This document shows positions 24,355 to 39,293 of a stretch of DNA of 64,000 nt, piece by piece. The stretch lies in NCBI GenBank assembly GCA_024234875.1, contig JACKNM010000014.1, forward strand, positions 1 to 64,000, in the 5' to 3' direction. A model generated the notes under the pieces. That model made no database searches, was not told where the DNA came from, and worked only from the letters and a program-made list of their open reading frames with translations. Numbering within the stretch: position 1 is the first letter of the stretch; each line of letters opens with the position of its first letter. The translations under genes were made by a program, and so were the position numbers. The DNA is from Ectothiorhodospiraceae bacterium (GTDB lineage Bacteria > Pseudomonadota > Gammaproteobacteria > HK1).

Positions 24355-26566
24355 TCGACGCGGCAGCCGCGGGCGCGCTCGACCGTGGCGAGCACGGCGA
24401 TCCGTTCGCCGTCCTCGGGCCGCATCGAGAGGCCACCGGCTGGGTGGTGCGCTGCCTGCAGCACGGGGCGGATCGGGTCGAGCTGATCGACGCCGCCGGC
24501 TCGCCGCAGGCGGTCGCCGAGCCGTTCCCCGGCAGCGCGCTGTTCGAGGCACGGGTCGCGCAGGCGCCGGCGACATACCGCTGGCGGGTTCGCGCCGGCG
24601 GCGTGGCCCGCGAGGAGCAGGATCCGTACCGCTTCCCCTCGCCCCTCGGCGAGCTCGATCTCCACCTCATCGGCGAGGGCAATCACCTCCGCCTGTGGGA
24701 GGCGCTGGGCGCCCGGCCGTGCACCGTCGAGGGTGTCGACGGGGTGCATTTCGCGGTGTGGGCCCCGAACGCGCGTCGGGTCAGCGTCATCGGGCCGTTC
24801 AACGGCTGGGACGGACGACGCCACCCGATGCGCCGGCATCCGGCCAACGGGGTCTGGGATCTCTTCCTGCCCGGGCTGGGTCCGGGAACGCCCTACAAGC
24901 TCGAGCTCCTCGGCTCCGACGGCCAGCTGCTGCCGCACAAGGCCGACCCACTCGCGCGGCGCATGGAGCCGGCGCCGGGCAACGCCTCCATCGTCCACGC
25001 GAGCGACCATCGCTGGGCCGACGATGCCTGGATGTCGGCGCGGGCCGAGGCCTCGGCCCTCGACCGGCCGATCGCGATCTACGAGGTCCACGCCGGCTCC
25101 TGGCGGCATTACCCGGACCGCCGCCCGCAGTGGCGCGACCTCGCCCGTGACCTCGTCCCCTACGTGCGCGACCTCGGCTACACCCACATCGAGCTGCTGC
25201 CGATCACCGAGCATCCGTTCGACGGCTCCTGGGGTTACCAGCCGCTCGGAATGTACGCGCCGACCTGGCGCCACGGCGCGCCGGACGACTTCAAGGCGTT
25301 CGTCGACTGCGCGCACCGCGCCGGGCTCGGGGTGATCGTCGACTGGGTACCGGCCCACTTCCCGCGCGACGAGCACGGCCTGGCCCGCTTCGACGGCACC
25401 TGCCTCTACGAGCACGCCGATCCACGCCAGGGCGAGCATCGCGACTGGGGCACGCTCATCTACAACTTCGGCCGCCCGGAGGTCGCCAACTTCCTGATCG
25501 CGAGCGCGCTGTGGTGGATCGAGGAGTACCACGTGGACGCCCTGCGCGTGGACGCGGTCGCCTCGATGCTCTACCTCGACTACTCACGCGAGGACGGGGA
25601 CTGGGTCGCGAACGTCCACGGCGGCAACGAGAACCTCGAGGCCATCGCCTTCATGCGCCGCCTGAACGACGCCGTGCACGCCCGCGGCGGGGTCACCATG
25701 GCCGAGGAATCGACGGCGTGGCCGATGGTCTCGCGCCCGACCTGGCTCGGCGGCCTCGGCTACGACTTCAAGTGGAACATGGGCTGGATGCACGACACCC
25801 TCGCCTACATGCGCGAGGACCCGGTCCACCGGCGCTGGCACCACGACCGCCTGACCTTCGGCCTGCTCTATGCCTTCAGCGAGAGCTTCGTGCTACCGCT
25901 ATCCCACGACGAGGTGGTGCACGGGAAGGGCCCGCTGATCGACCGCATGCCCGGCGACCGCTGGCAGCGCCTCGCCAACCTGCGGCTGTACTACGCGTTC
26001 CACTACGGATTTCCGGGCAAGAAGCTGTTGTTCATGGGCGGAGAGTTCGCGCAGACCCGCGAGTGGCACCACGACCGGGCGCTCGACTGGCACCTGCTCG
26101 ACGACCCTGGCCATCGGGGCGTGCAGGCGCTGGTGCGCGATCTCAACCACCTGCACGCCGCCGAGCGCGCCCTGCACCAGGGCGACTGCGAGGCTGGCGG
26201 CTTCGAGTGGGTCGACTGCGCCGACCGCGACCAGAGCGTGATCGCCTTCCTGCGCCGGGCGCACGACCGCGACGACCACGTGCTGGTGGTGTGCAACTTC
26301 ACCCCGGTGCCACGCCACGGCTACCGCCTGGGGGTGCCGGCCCTGACGCGCTACCGCGAGTTGCTGAACAGCGACGCCGCCTGCTACGGCGGCAGCGGCA
26401 TCGGCAACCTGGGCGAGTCCGCCGCCGAGCCGGTGCCGGCGCACGGCCATACCGCATCGCTGCGCCTGACCTTGCCGCCGCTCGCGGCGCTGATCCTGGC
26501 ACCCTCGACACGCCCCGACGACCGCGAGCCGCCGAGCGCGACCGGAGGCAACGGAGAACCCGGCCG

Positions 26567-26570
<4 letters not shown>
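24351..26570 (+). CDS. glgB: 1,4-alpha-glucan branching enzyme
   Basis: GH13 enzyme creating alpha-1,6 branches. 739 aa, full length with N1 and carbohydrate-binding CBM48 domains before the barrel. The catalytic aspartate lies in VDALRVDAVASMLYLDY, the acid/base glutamate in MAEESTAWP, and the third acid in LPLSHDEVVHGK. KLLFMGGEFAQTREWHHDR is typical GlgB. The GTG start overlaps the glgA stop (GTGA). Confidence 0.95.
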
Positions 26571-29080
<2,510 letters not shown>

Positions 29081-29085
29081 GCGGC

Positions 29086-31171
<2,086 letters not shown>

Positions 31172-31179
<8 letters not shown>

Positions 31180-33322
31180 CCACGAGCGGTTGATCGCGCT
31201 CGCCGAGGCACTCGGCATCGCGTCCGGTTACCACGACATCTGGGGCAACTGGCACCCGCTCGGCGAGCAGGCGGCGCGCCGCCTCGTCGCCGCGCTCGGC
31301 GTCGAGGCCGGTGCAGCGGACGCGGTGGACCGCGCGCTCGCCGCCCGCGCGCGCGCGCCATGGGCACGGCCGCTGCCGACGGTGCGCGTGCTGCGCGACG
31401 GGGACGACTCGACGGTATCGATCGCGGTTCCAGAATCTGCGTGGCGAGACCCGCTCGGCTGGACCATCCGCACCGAGGACGGCCGGCGGCTGACCGGCGC
31501 GATCGACCCCCACGAGCTACCGGTGCTCGAGGAGGTGACGCTCGACGCCACACGCTGGCGTCGGCTCGGTTGGTCCCCGCCGCCGCTCGACCACGGCTAC
31601 CACGATCTGGTGGTCGCGGGGGCGACCTGCCGCCTGATCGTGTGCCCGCGTGACTGCCAGCCGGTACCGGCGGGGCCCGACGGCGGCCGGCTGCTCGGCA
31701 TCGCGATCCAGCTCTATGCGCTGCGCTCGGCGCGCAACTGGGGGGTCGGGGATCTCGGTGATCTCGCAGCGGTCGTCGATCATCTGGCGCCGCTCGGGGT
31801 CGACCTCGTCGGCCTCAACCCGCTGCACGCGCTGGTGCCCAGTGAGCCCGAGCGAGCGAGCCCCTACAGCCCCTCGAGTCGCCGGTTCCTGAACCCGATC
31901 TACATCGACGTCGAGGCGGTAGAGGACTTCGCCGACTGTGCGGCGGCACGCGAGGCCGTCGCCGAGCCCGCGTTCCAGGCCCGGCTCGAGGCGTTGCGGG
32001 CGGCCCCCCTCGTCGACTACCCGGGCGTGGCGCGCGCGAAGTGGGCGGTGCTCGAGATGCTGCATGCGCACTTCGCGCGACACCACCTCTCGCCACCCAC
32101 CGCGCGCGGGGCAGCGTTTCGCCGTTTCCAGGCCGACGGCGGGGCGGGCCTGCGCCACCAGGCGGTATACGAGGTGTTGCGTGCACGCCACCCCGGAGGA
32201 GGCTGGCCGGGCGAGCTCGACGATCCGCGGTCGCCCGCGGTGGCCGAGCTCGCCGCCGCCCACGCCGTCGAGGTCGAGCTCCGGGAGTACCTGCAGTGGC
32301 AGGCGACGCTGCAACTCGAGCGCGTGGCCGAGCGCGCGCGGGCGCACGCGATGTCGCTGGGTCTCTACCGTGATCTGGCGGTCGGCAGCGACGGCGGCGG
32401 CGCCGACGTGTGGGCCGAGCGCGAGGTCTTCGCGCGCGGGGTGAGCATCGGCGCGCCACCCGACGACTTCGCCCTGCAAGGTCAGGTCTGGGGGCTTCCG
32501 CCATGGAGCCCGACCGCCTTGCGCGAGCGCGCATACCAGCCCTGGGTCGACGTCCTGAGAGCTGGCATGCACGCCTCCGGCGCCCTTCGTATCGACCACG
32601 TGGTCGGCCTGATGCGTCAGTTCTGGGTACCCGACGGTGGCCGCGCGGTCGACGGCGCGTACGTGGCCTTCCCGGTCGAGGATCTGCTGGGAGTGCTCGC
32701 GCTGGAGAGCCGCCGCGCCGGCTGCGTGGTGGTGGGCGAGGACCTCGGCACCGTCCCCGACGCGATGCGCGCCGCGCTCCACGACTGGGGCGTGTTGTCC
32801 TACCGGGTGCTGTACTTCGAGAAGCGCTGGCACGCCGACCACACCTTTCGCGCCCCGGACGAGTACCCGGAGCAGGCGCTGGTCACCGTCAGCACCCACG
32901 ATCTCCCGACCTTCGCCGGCTGGTGGACCGGGCGCGACCTCGAGCTACGCGAGGCGTTGAGCCTGTTCCCGAGCCCCGACACCCGCGACCGCCAGCGCAC
33001 CGAGCGCGGCTGGGATCGCGACCGCCTGCTCCACGCGCTCGACGTCGAGGACCTGCGGCCCGGCGCGCTGGAGCGCGCCGACGGCACACCGAGCGCCGAG
33101 CTCGTCGACGCCGTGCATCGCTACGCCGCGCGGACCCGGGCGCGAATCATGATGGTGCAGATGGAGGACGTGCTCGGCGAGCGCGAGCAGGCGAACGTCC
33201 CCGGAACCGTCACCGAGCAGCCGAACTGGCGACGCAAGCTCTCGGCGCCAGTCGAGCACTGGGGCGAGACCGCGCTGGCGCGACTGGTCGCCGCGGTGCG
33301 CGCCGAGCGCAACCGCGGGTAG
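31172..33322 (+). CDS. malQ: 4-alpha-glucanotransferase (amylomaltase)
   Basis: GH77 disproportionating enzyme recycling short maltodextrins left by GlgX and GlgP. 716 aa, like E. coli MalQ, with an N-terminal extension before the barrel. Key regions are SARNWGVGDLGDLAAVVDH, SPYSPSSRRFLNPIYIDVE, the nucleophile in GALRIDHVVGLMRQFW, the acid in VVGEDLGTVPDAMR and VSTHDLPTFAGWWTG. GTG 31,172 overlaps glgX by 8 bases. Last gene of the operon; a strong hairpin follows. Confidence 0.93.
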
Positions 33323-33372
33323 CGCGGGTGGTGCCGCGACCAGACCCACTCCCCGCGGGCCGCCCTTCGACG

Positions 33373-33409
33373 CACGCCTCGATCGCGTCCTGCGGACGCG
33401 CTCGGCGTG
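33373..33409. repeat. Nested hairpin between malQ and the convergent amidase gene
   Basis: The inner stem CGCGTCC-TGC-GGACGCG (33,384-33,400) is enclosed by CACGCC (33,373-33,378) and GGCGTG (33,404-33,409). Flanks read CCCTTCGACG and GCTCAGGGG, so it may be a copy of the TTCGAC...GCTCAG repeat family split by the hairpin. It could act as a transcription stop for both genes, though no T-run follows on either strand. Confidence 0.5.
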
Positions 33410-33451
33410 GCTCAGGGGCCGGGAAGGGTCGGGTGGGGACGGGGCACGCCC

Positions 33452-34906
33452 CTACGGGTCGTACCCCGGCGGGGCGACGAAGCCCTGGTACTCGCGCTCG
33501 AGCAGCGCCGCGAACGCGATGCACTCGCGGTCCCCGTACTGCGGGCCGATGATCTGGACGCCGACCGGGAGCCCGTGCGGGGTCAGGCCGGCGGGCGCCA
33601 CGGTGCTCGGCAGGTAGGCGAAGCCGGAGTAGCCGGCCCAGAACATCTGGTCGGTGGTCAGCACCTTCTTGTTGTTGACCACCACGGTGCGCTCGTGCCG
33701 CTCGCCGGCATGGTCGTGGGGGAACGCCGTGCTCGACGCCGCCGGGCACAGCATCAGGTCGTGGTCCTCGAAGAACGCCGCCCACTGCAGACGCATGCGA
33801 TGTCGGCGCTCGTTGTAGCCGAGCCAGTCGCGATGCGCCATCACCTGGGCGCGGACCATGCGCGCGGCGTAGCTCGGGTCGTTCGGGTCCACCGAGCGCG
33901 CCAGCTCGACGTTGGCGGCGAACGCCTCGTCGCTCAGGCGACGCGAGGTCGCCGCGCGCAGCAGCATGGTGTAGACCTCGTTCGCCTCCTGTGACGAGAA
34001 GGCCGGACGAGCGCCCTCGACCACGGTGGCGCCGGCACCACGCAGGAAGTCCGCCATCGCCTGCAGCCGCTCCTGGACCTCGACGTCGACCTCCGCGCAC
34101 GGATCCTCGAGCACCAGGGCGACCCGGTACTGGTCGAGGCGTGCGCGGCGCGGCGGGCGGAGATCGAGCTTCCAGCCGGCGGCCTCGATCGGGTCCGGCC
34201 CGGCCATGACGTCGAGCGCGACCGCCAGATCCTCGGCACCGCGCGCCATCGGGCCCACCACCGAGATGTCGGTCGGCGCCACCACGCCGGGCAGCGCCTG
34301 CCCGCGCGGCGGCACGATGCCGTAGGTCGGCTTGTGCCCGTAGACGCCGCAGTAGTGGGCGGGATTGCGGATCGAGGCGCCGATGTCGCTGCCCGCCTCG
34401 AGGCCGGTGAGCCCGGTGGCGAGGGCCGCGGCCGACCCGCCCGAGGAGCCGCCGGGGGTGCGGGTGAGGTCCCACGGGTTGTTGGTGGTGCCGTAGATGG
34501 CGTTGTAGCTCTGCCAGTCCGCGAGGTGAATGGGGACGTTGGTCTTGCCGAACACGATGGCACCGGCGTCGATCAGCCGCTGCACCGAGAGCGCATTGGT
34601 GGTCGCGATGTTGTCCGCAAGCGCGGGAACACCCCAGGTCGTGGGCATGCCGACCACGTCGTAGGACTCCTTCACGGTCATCGGCAGACCGTGCAGCGGG
34701 CCCCACGACTCGCCACGCGCGAGGGCTGAATCCGCCTCCCGCGCCCGGGCGCGCGCCGCGTCCATGTCGGTGAAGACGATCGCGTCGAGCGCCGGGTTGT
34801 GCCGCTCCATCCGGGCATGGAAGTGGTCGAGCAGCTCGAGCGACCCGATCTCCTTGTCGCGCAGCGCCTCGACCAGCGCAACCGCGGTGCGAAACGCGAT
34901 GTCCAT
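33452..34906 (-). CDS. Amidase-signature family protein 1
   Basis: Ser-cisSer-Lys amidase, 484 aa. The catalytic triad can be placed as K79 (MTVKESYDV), S154 (GGSSGGSAAAL) and S178 (GSDIGASIRNPA). Homologues hydrolyse small amides and various amide drugs; the substrate here is unknown. ATG 34,906 with AGGAGG 4 bases upstream. The stop codon TAG lies in a GC-rich GGGGCGTAGGGG-like repeat. It lies 39 bases downstream of a second amidase of a different subgroup, same strand. Confidence 0.9.
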   Translation of the reverse strand: MDIAFRTAVALVEALRDKEIGSLELLDHFHARMERHNPALDAIVFTDMDAARARAREADSALARGESWGPLHGLPMTVKESYDVVGMPTTWGVPALADNIATTNALSVQRLIDAGAIVFGKTNVPIHLADWQSYNAIYGTTNNPWDLTRTPGGSSGGSAAALATGLTGLEAGSDIGASIRNPAHYCGVYGHKPTYGIVPPRGQALPGVVAPTDISVVGPMARGAEDLAVALDVMAGPDPIEAAGWKLDLRPPRRARLDQYRVALVLEDPCAEVDVEVQERLQAMADFLRGAGATVVEGARPAFSSQEANEVYTMLLRAATSRRLSDEAFAANVELARSVDPNDPSYAARMVRAQVMAHRDWLGYNERRHRMRLQWAAFFEDHDLMLCPAASSTAFPHDHAGERHERTVVVNNKKVLTTDQMFWAGYSGFAYLPSTVAPAGLTPHGLPVGVQIIGPQYGDRECIAFAALLEREYQGFVAPPGYDP

Positions 34907-34945
34907 GGAGCCTCCTGGGGGTTGGTGGTGTCGGGCCGGGCGCGG

Positions 34946-36349
34946 TCAGACCGCGACCGGCTCGACGGTCGAGGAGAGCCAGCGCGCGATGCCGGCGAGG
35001 CGCCAGTCGGCATGTTGCTGGCCGATGAGCTGGACACCGACCGGCATCGCGCCGACGGCGAGCATCGGCAGCGTGATCGCCGGCGAGCCGAGCGCCGAGG
35101 TCGCGGCGTTGAACGCGGGAAGGCCAGTCGTATGGCTGATCCCGGAGTCGAGATGTCGGCTCGACTGCACCATCAGCGGCGCCGGCCCGGCGCACGAGAG
35201 CGTGACCAGCGCGTCGACGACCGGCGCCAGCGCGGCATGCCGACGGCGCATCTCCTCGCGCTCGTCGAGCCGCGCCCGGTAGTCCTCCGGGCGCATGTCG
35301 TCGGCCATCGAGAGCCGCTGCATCATGCTGTCGCTCAGCAGGCCCGGGCCCTTGTCGCGCCAGTTCCAGAGCTGCCAGCGCAGCTCGTAGCCGCAGACGT
35401 CCCGGCACAGCGCGAGCGAGTCGCCGATGGCGCGCTCGAACGCCTCCACCGCCGGATGCTCCGCGCGGGTGACGATGGCGACACCGGCACGGCGCAGGCC
35501 GTCGAGCACCCGCTCGAAGGCGTGGCGGGTGTCGGCGTCGACGTGCGACCAGCCCTCGGTCTCCACCAGGGCGAGCCGGGCGGGCCGCGTGGGCGGCGCG
35601 AGCTCCGGCAGGCCGTGCAGCCCGGGGTAACCCGGATCGCCACCGGCGACGCGGGCCACGTGCCAGGACACGTCCCAGATGTCCTCGAGGCTCGAGCCGT
35701 GCACGCCGAGGTGGCTCTGACTGAGCAACACCCGCTCGCCACGGTTCAGCGCGCCCAGCGTCGGCTTGATTGCGACGTTGGCACAGAAGGCGGCCGGACG
35801 AATCACCGAGCCGACGACCTGGCTGCCGAGCGCGACCGGGACCATCGCCGCCCCGACCGCGGCGGCAGAGCCGCTCGACGAGCCGCCGGGGGTGCGCTCG
35901 GGGTCGAACGGATTGGTGGTCGGCCCGGGATGGGAGAAGCCGAGCTCGGTGGTGACCGTCTTGCCGAGGATGACCGCGCCGCCGCTGCGCAAGGCGTAGA
36001 CCGAAGCGGAGTCCCGGCCGGAGCTGTAGCCCGCATACATCGGGCTGCCCATCTGCGTCGGCATGTCGCGGGTCTCGATGAGATCCTTGATGCCGACCGG
36101 CATGCCGTCGACCGGCGACAGCGGCTTGCCGTCACGATAGCGCGCGGTCGCGGCATCGGCGGCGGCGCGCGCCCCGGCCTCGTTCAACGTCACCCACGCC
36201 TTCACCTGCGGCTCGCGCTCGGCAATCACCGCGAGGCAGCGCTCGAGGTAGTCGCGCGGCGTGTCGCTCCCGGCGAGGAACGCGGCGCGCGCATCGTGGA
36301 ACGTGAGCCCGCGGTGGGTCGAGGGATGGTAACCGGGCCGTCGCGTCAT
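34946..36349 (-). CDS. Amidase-signature family protein 2
   Basis: 467-aa amidase-signature enzyme. Triad K88 (VGIKDLIET), S157 (GGSSSGSAAAV) and S181 (VVGSVIRPAAF). The glycine before the nucleophile and the shorter loops differ from amidase 1, so the two are not recent duplicates. ATG 36,349 behind GAGG. Lies 37 bases after the gamma-glutamyltransferase-like gene; the three probably form an operon that releases ammonia from amides and gamma-glutamyl compounds (inference). Confidence 0.9.
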   Translation of the reverse strand: MTRRPGYHPSTHRGLTFHDARAAFLAGSDTPRDYLERCLAVIAEREPQVKAWVTLNEAGARAAADAATARYRDGKPLSPVDGMPVGIKDLIETRDMPTQMGSPMYAGYSSGRDSASVYALRSGGAVILGKTVTTELGFSHPGPTTNPFDPERTPGGSSSGSAAAVGAAMVPVALGSQVVGSVIRPAAFCANVAIKPTLGALNRGERVLLSQSHLGVHGSSLEDIWDVSWHVARVAGGDPGYPGLHGLPELAPPTRPARLALVETEGWSHVDADTRHAFERVLDGLRRAGVAIVTRAEHPAVEAFERAIGDSLALCRDVCGYELRWQLWNWRDKGPGLLSDSMMQRLSMADDMRPEDYRARLDEREEMRRRHAALAPVVDALVTLSCAGPAPLMVQSSRHLDSGISHTTGLPAFNAATSALGSPAITLPMLAVGAMPVGVQLIGQQHADWRLAGIARWLSSTVEPVAV

Positions 36350-36386
36350 CTCGGGGTCCTCGTCTCGTCCGCGGCGGGGCCGTGGA

Positions 36387-38003
36387 TCACCAGCCGACGG
36401 CGGCGCCGTCCTTACGCGGCTCGGAGCCGGCGGTGAGCACCCCGGTCTCGGGATTGCGCGCGATCACCTGCCCGCCACCCATCCCGGCCCGCTCGTAGCC
36501 GGAGACGATCTCGACGGTGTGGCCGCGGTCGCGCAGGCCCTGGACCACGTCGGCCGGCAGATCCTCCTCGACCAGCACCTGACCCTCACGCAGCACGTCG
36601 ATCCGGAAGCGCAGCGCATCCAGCGCCGCCTGCGCGTCCATGCCGAAGTCGACCATGTTCGAGAGCACCTGCAGATGGCCCTGCGGTTGCTGGAAGCCGC
36701 CCATCACGCCGAAGCTCAGCCAGAGGTCGTCACCACGGGTGGCCATGGCGGGGATGATGGTCTGGAACGGGCGCTGGCCACCGCGCAGGAAGTTCGGGTG
36801 CTCGGGATCCATCGAGAACAGCGAGCCCCGGTTCTGCAGTGCGATACCGGTCCCGGGGACCACCAGGCCGCAGCCGAAGTTCGCGAACAGGCTGTTGATG
36901 AACGAGCAGGCGTTGCCGTCGCCGTCGGCGGCGGTGACGTAGACGGTGTCGGCATTGGCCGGTAGCGGGTTGCCGTAGGAGACGCCGGGATCGGCGCGGT
37001 CGGCGCGAATCGCGCCGCGACGCGACGCCGCGTAGTCCTTCGACAGCAGCGCCTCGATCGGCACGTCGACCTTGCGCGGGTCGGCGACATAGCGCAGTGC
37101 GTCCGCGTAGCCGCGGCGCATCGCCTCGATGAGGAAGTGGTAGCGGTCGACGGTCTGCGCGCCCATGGCGGCGACGTCGAAGCCCTCGGCGATGTTCATC
37201 GCGATCAGCGCCGCGATCCCCTGCCCGTTCGGCGGGCACTCCCACACCGTGGTGCCGCGGTAATCGGTGCGGATCGGGTCGTCCCAATCAGAGTGATGGG
37301 CCGCGAGGTCGGCCTCGGTGAGCCAGCCGCCCTCGGCCTGGACGAACTCGGCGATGCGCCGGGCGATGTCGCCCTTGTAGAACGCCTCCGCACCGCCCTC
37401 GGCAATCGCCTCGAGGCTGCGCCCGAGGTTCGGCAGACTCACCACCTCGCCGTGCCGGGGCGCCCGCCCACCGGGCAGCAGCTCCTCGCCGGACGGGCGA
37501 AACCGCAGCTTTCCCTCCGCCTTGCCCCAGCCGTGGGCGATCACCTCCGACACCGCGTAGCCGTCGAGCGCATAACGGATCGCCGGCTGCAGGACGTCGG
37601 CCAGCGACATCGTGCCGTGACGCGCGAGCAGGGTCTCCCAGCCGTGCACGGTGCCCGGCACGCTGACCGAGAACCAGCAGCCGGGACCGTCGTTGGGGAT
37701 GCTCGAGAAGCCGGCGCGGCGCACGTCCTCGGGGTTGGCGGCGGCCGCGGATCGCCCGCTGCCGTTCAGCGCGGTCACCGCTCGCGCCTTGGCATCCCAG
37801 AACAGCGCGAACATGTCGCCGCCGATACCGGTCGAGCCGGGCTCGACCACCGCCAGGGCGGCAGCGGAGGCGACCGCCGCGTCGACCGCGTTGCCGCCGC
37901 GCTGGAGCATCGAGAGCCCCGCCTGCGCGGCGAGCGGCTGGCTGGTCGCGACGGCGCCGTTGCGGGCGACCACGGGCGAGCGGCGAGAGCGGAAATAGTG
38001 CAT
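36387..38003 (-). CDS. Gamma-glutamyltransferase family protein (Ntn hydrolase)
   Basis: 538-aa Ntn-hydrolase precursor expected to self-cleave into large and small chains. The new N-terminal nucleophile should be T353 (NADTVYVTAADGDGN). The N-terminal half has the family NAVDAAVASAAALAVVEPGS and GIGGDMFALF. No signal peptide is visible at the chosen ATG (38,003, GGAGA upstream), so it is probably cytoplasmic, unlike the periplasmic E. coli enzyme. This YwrD-like subgroup may act on acyl amides other than glutathione. Confidence 0.88.
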   Translation of the reverse strand: MHYFRSRRSPVVARNGAVATSQPLAAQAGLSMLQRGGNAVDAAVASAAALAVVEPGSTGIGGDMFALFWDAKARAVTALNGSGRSAAAANPEDVRRAGFSSIPNDGPGCWFSVSVPGTVHGWETLLARHGTMSLADVLQPAIRYALDGYAVSEVIAHGWGKAEGKLRFRPSGEELLPGGRAPRHGEVVSLPNLGRSLEAIAEGGAEAFYKGDIARRIAEFVQAEGGWLTEADLAAHHSDWDDPIRTDYRGTTVWECPPNGQGIAALIAMNIAEGFDVAAMGAQTVDRYHFLIEAMRRGYADALRYVADPRKVDVPIEALLSKDYAASRRGAIRADRADPGVSYGNPLPANADTVYVTAADGDGNACSFINSLFANFGCGLVVPGTGIALQNRGSLFSMDPEHPNFLRGGQRPFQTIIPAMATRGDDLWLSFGVMGGFQQPQGHLQVLSNMVDFGMDAQAALDALRFRIDVLREGQVLVEEDLPADVVQGLRDRGHTVEIVSGYERAGMGGGQVIARNPETGVLTAGSEPRKDGAAVGW

Positions 38004-38137
38004 CGATGATCTCCGGGGATGCGCGGACGAGTCGGCAGGGCGGGGAGTGTGCGCCGGGCGCGCGGGCGCGACAACCGGCCACCGACCCGGCATCGTCGGG
38101 ATGGCGCCGCGGCACCGGCGAGGACGGGGTCCCGTGC

Positions 38138-38566
38138 CTACCGGGACAATGCCGCCAGCAGCGCGGCGCGGGCCTCCGGGCTCGGTGCCGCGGAGCCGCG
38201 GGCGACCGGGTCGAAGAAGACGTTCACGCAGTCGGCGGTGGCGAGACAGGTGTCATCGCGAAAGACGCCGTAGACACTGCGGAACGACCGGTTGCCGACC
38301 GCCTGCATGCGCGCCCCGATGCGCACGGTGCCGGGAAATCGGGTCTCCTGCAGGTAGTCGATGGTGATCCGGGCGAGCACGATGTGGCCGATGGCCTCAC
38401 CCAGCAGCTCGCGGATGAACATCACCCGCGACGCCTCCAGCCAGGTCGCGTAGGCGGCGTTGTTGACGTGACCGAGGCGGTCCTCGTCACCGAAGCGTAT
38501 GGTCACCTCGGTCCAGTGCGTGTAGCTCGCGGGGTCGCGCAGATCCACGCCGGCTGCCTCGGTCAT
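38138..38566 (-). CDS. Acyl-CoA thioesterase (4HBT hotdog)
   Basis: 142-aa single-hotdog thioesterase hydrolysing acyl-CoA. The catalytic aspartate region is RFGDEDRLGHVNNAAYATW (D29 by analogy with DxxGHVNN). ATG 38,566. A TATACT on the minus strand at 38,631-38,626 may be its -10 box, though no good -35 is seen. Confidence 0.85.
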   Translation of the reverse strand: MTEAAGVDLRDPASYTHWTEVTIRFGDEDRLGHVNNAAYATWLEASRVMFIRELLGEAIGHIVLARITIDYLQETRFPGTVRIGARMQAVGNRSFRSVYGVFRDDTCLATADCVNVFFDPVARGSAAPSPEARAALLAALSR

Positions 38567-38674
38567 CTCACCCCTCGCATGTCGAGCGCGGCGCGCCGAC
38601 GTCGGCGGGCTGCGTGGTGCGCCGCAGTATACGGGGGTGACCGTCGGCGCGCGAAGGCGCCGCGTGTGACCCGG

Positions 38675-39109
38675 TCAGACCTTCGCGAAGTGATCGGCGA
38701 CCGACTGCAACGACTCCTCGACCAGGTTCTTGTTGACGGTGCGGGCCACGCAGCGCGCCAGAGGATCCGGGAGGTGGTCGCGGAGCAGCCCGAGGAAATG
38801 GGGCGTGGCCGCGATGTCGAGCTCCTCGAACTCGCCGCGCTTGCGCCCGGCGTCGACCGCCGCGGCGATGCGTTTGGCGAAGCGGATCGCCTCCTGCTCG
38901 TGGGCGTCGACGGCGCGCTCCAGCGCGTGGCGCCCCTCACCATGGCTGTCGCCGGTACGCCCGGGCCGGTCGGCATCGATGTCGCCGGCGTGCAGCCGGC
39001 CCTCGGGGTGGTCGAGGGTATCGACCAGGCTGAGCGCGCCGTGGCGCCCGTTGGCGCGATAGATGACCGCCTTGGACTGACCTGCAACCACGATCCACCG
39101 TGTCGTCAT
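38675..39109 (-). CDS. Host-attachment family protein
   Basis: 144-aa protein of the family first named for Agrobacterium attachment to host cells (PF10116-like), whose molecular role is unclear. Visible are the N-terminal strand TTRWIVVAGQSKAVIYR, a charged middle with HGEGRHALERAVDAHEQEA and the C-terminal VNKNLVEESLQSVADHF, resembling eRF1/baeRF-like folds. ATG 39,109 with a perfect AGGAGG. Members are often induced by stress or oxygen limitation; an FNR-like palindrome lies 71 to 84 bases upstream. Confidence 0.78.
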   Translation of the reverse strand: MTTRWIVVAGQSKAVIYRANGRHGALSLVDTLDHPEGRLHAGDIDADRPGRTGDSHGEGRHALERAVDAHEQEAIRFAKRIAAAVDAGRKRGEFEELDIAATPHFLGLLRDHLPDPLARCVARTVNKNLVEESLQSVADHFAKV

Positions 39110-39179
39110 CGCGACCTCCTCTGCGTCGGCTCGGCGCTCCTCGACCGTCACACGCTACCCGCGCCGCTCGCGGTCTGCC

Positions 39180-39193
39180 CTGACCCAGGTCAT
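39180..39193. promoter_or_regulatory. Candidate FNR/ANR-type binding site
   Basis: CTGACCCAGGTCAT is a perfect TGACC-CA-GGTCA palindrome matching the FNR-type TTGAYnnnnRTCAA layout except at the outermost base of each arm. It lies between the divergent host-attachment gene and the CoA-transferase gene. Confidence 0.35.
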
Positions 39194-39293
39194 CGCCGGA
39201 TCGCGAGGCGACCGTCGCCGCAGCGGGGAACCACTGGTGGTCGCTTTGCGGCAAACTGGGTGTCCACGAACCCCCCGAACGGACCGCCCGCCC

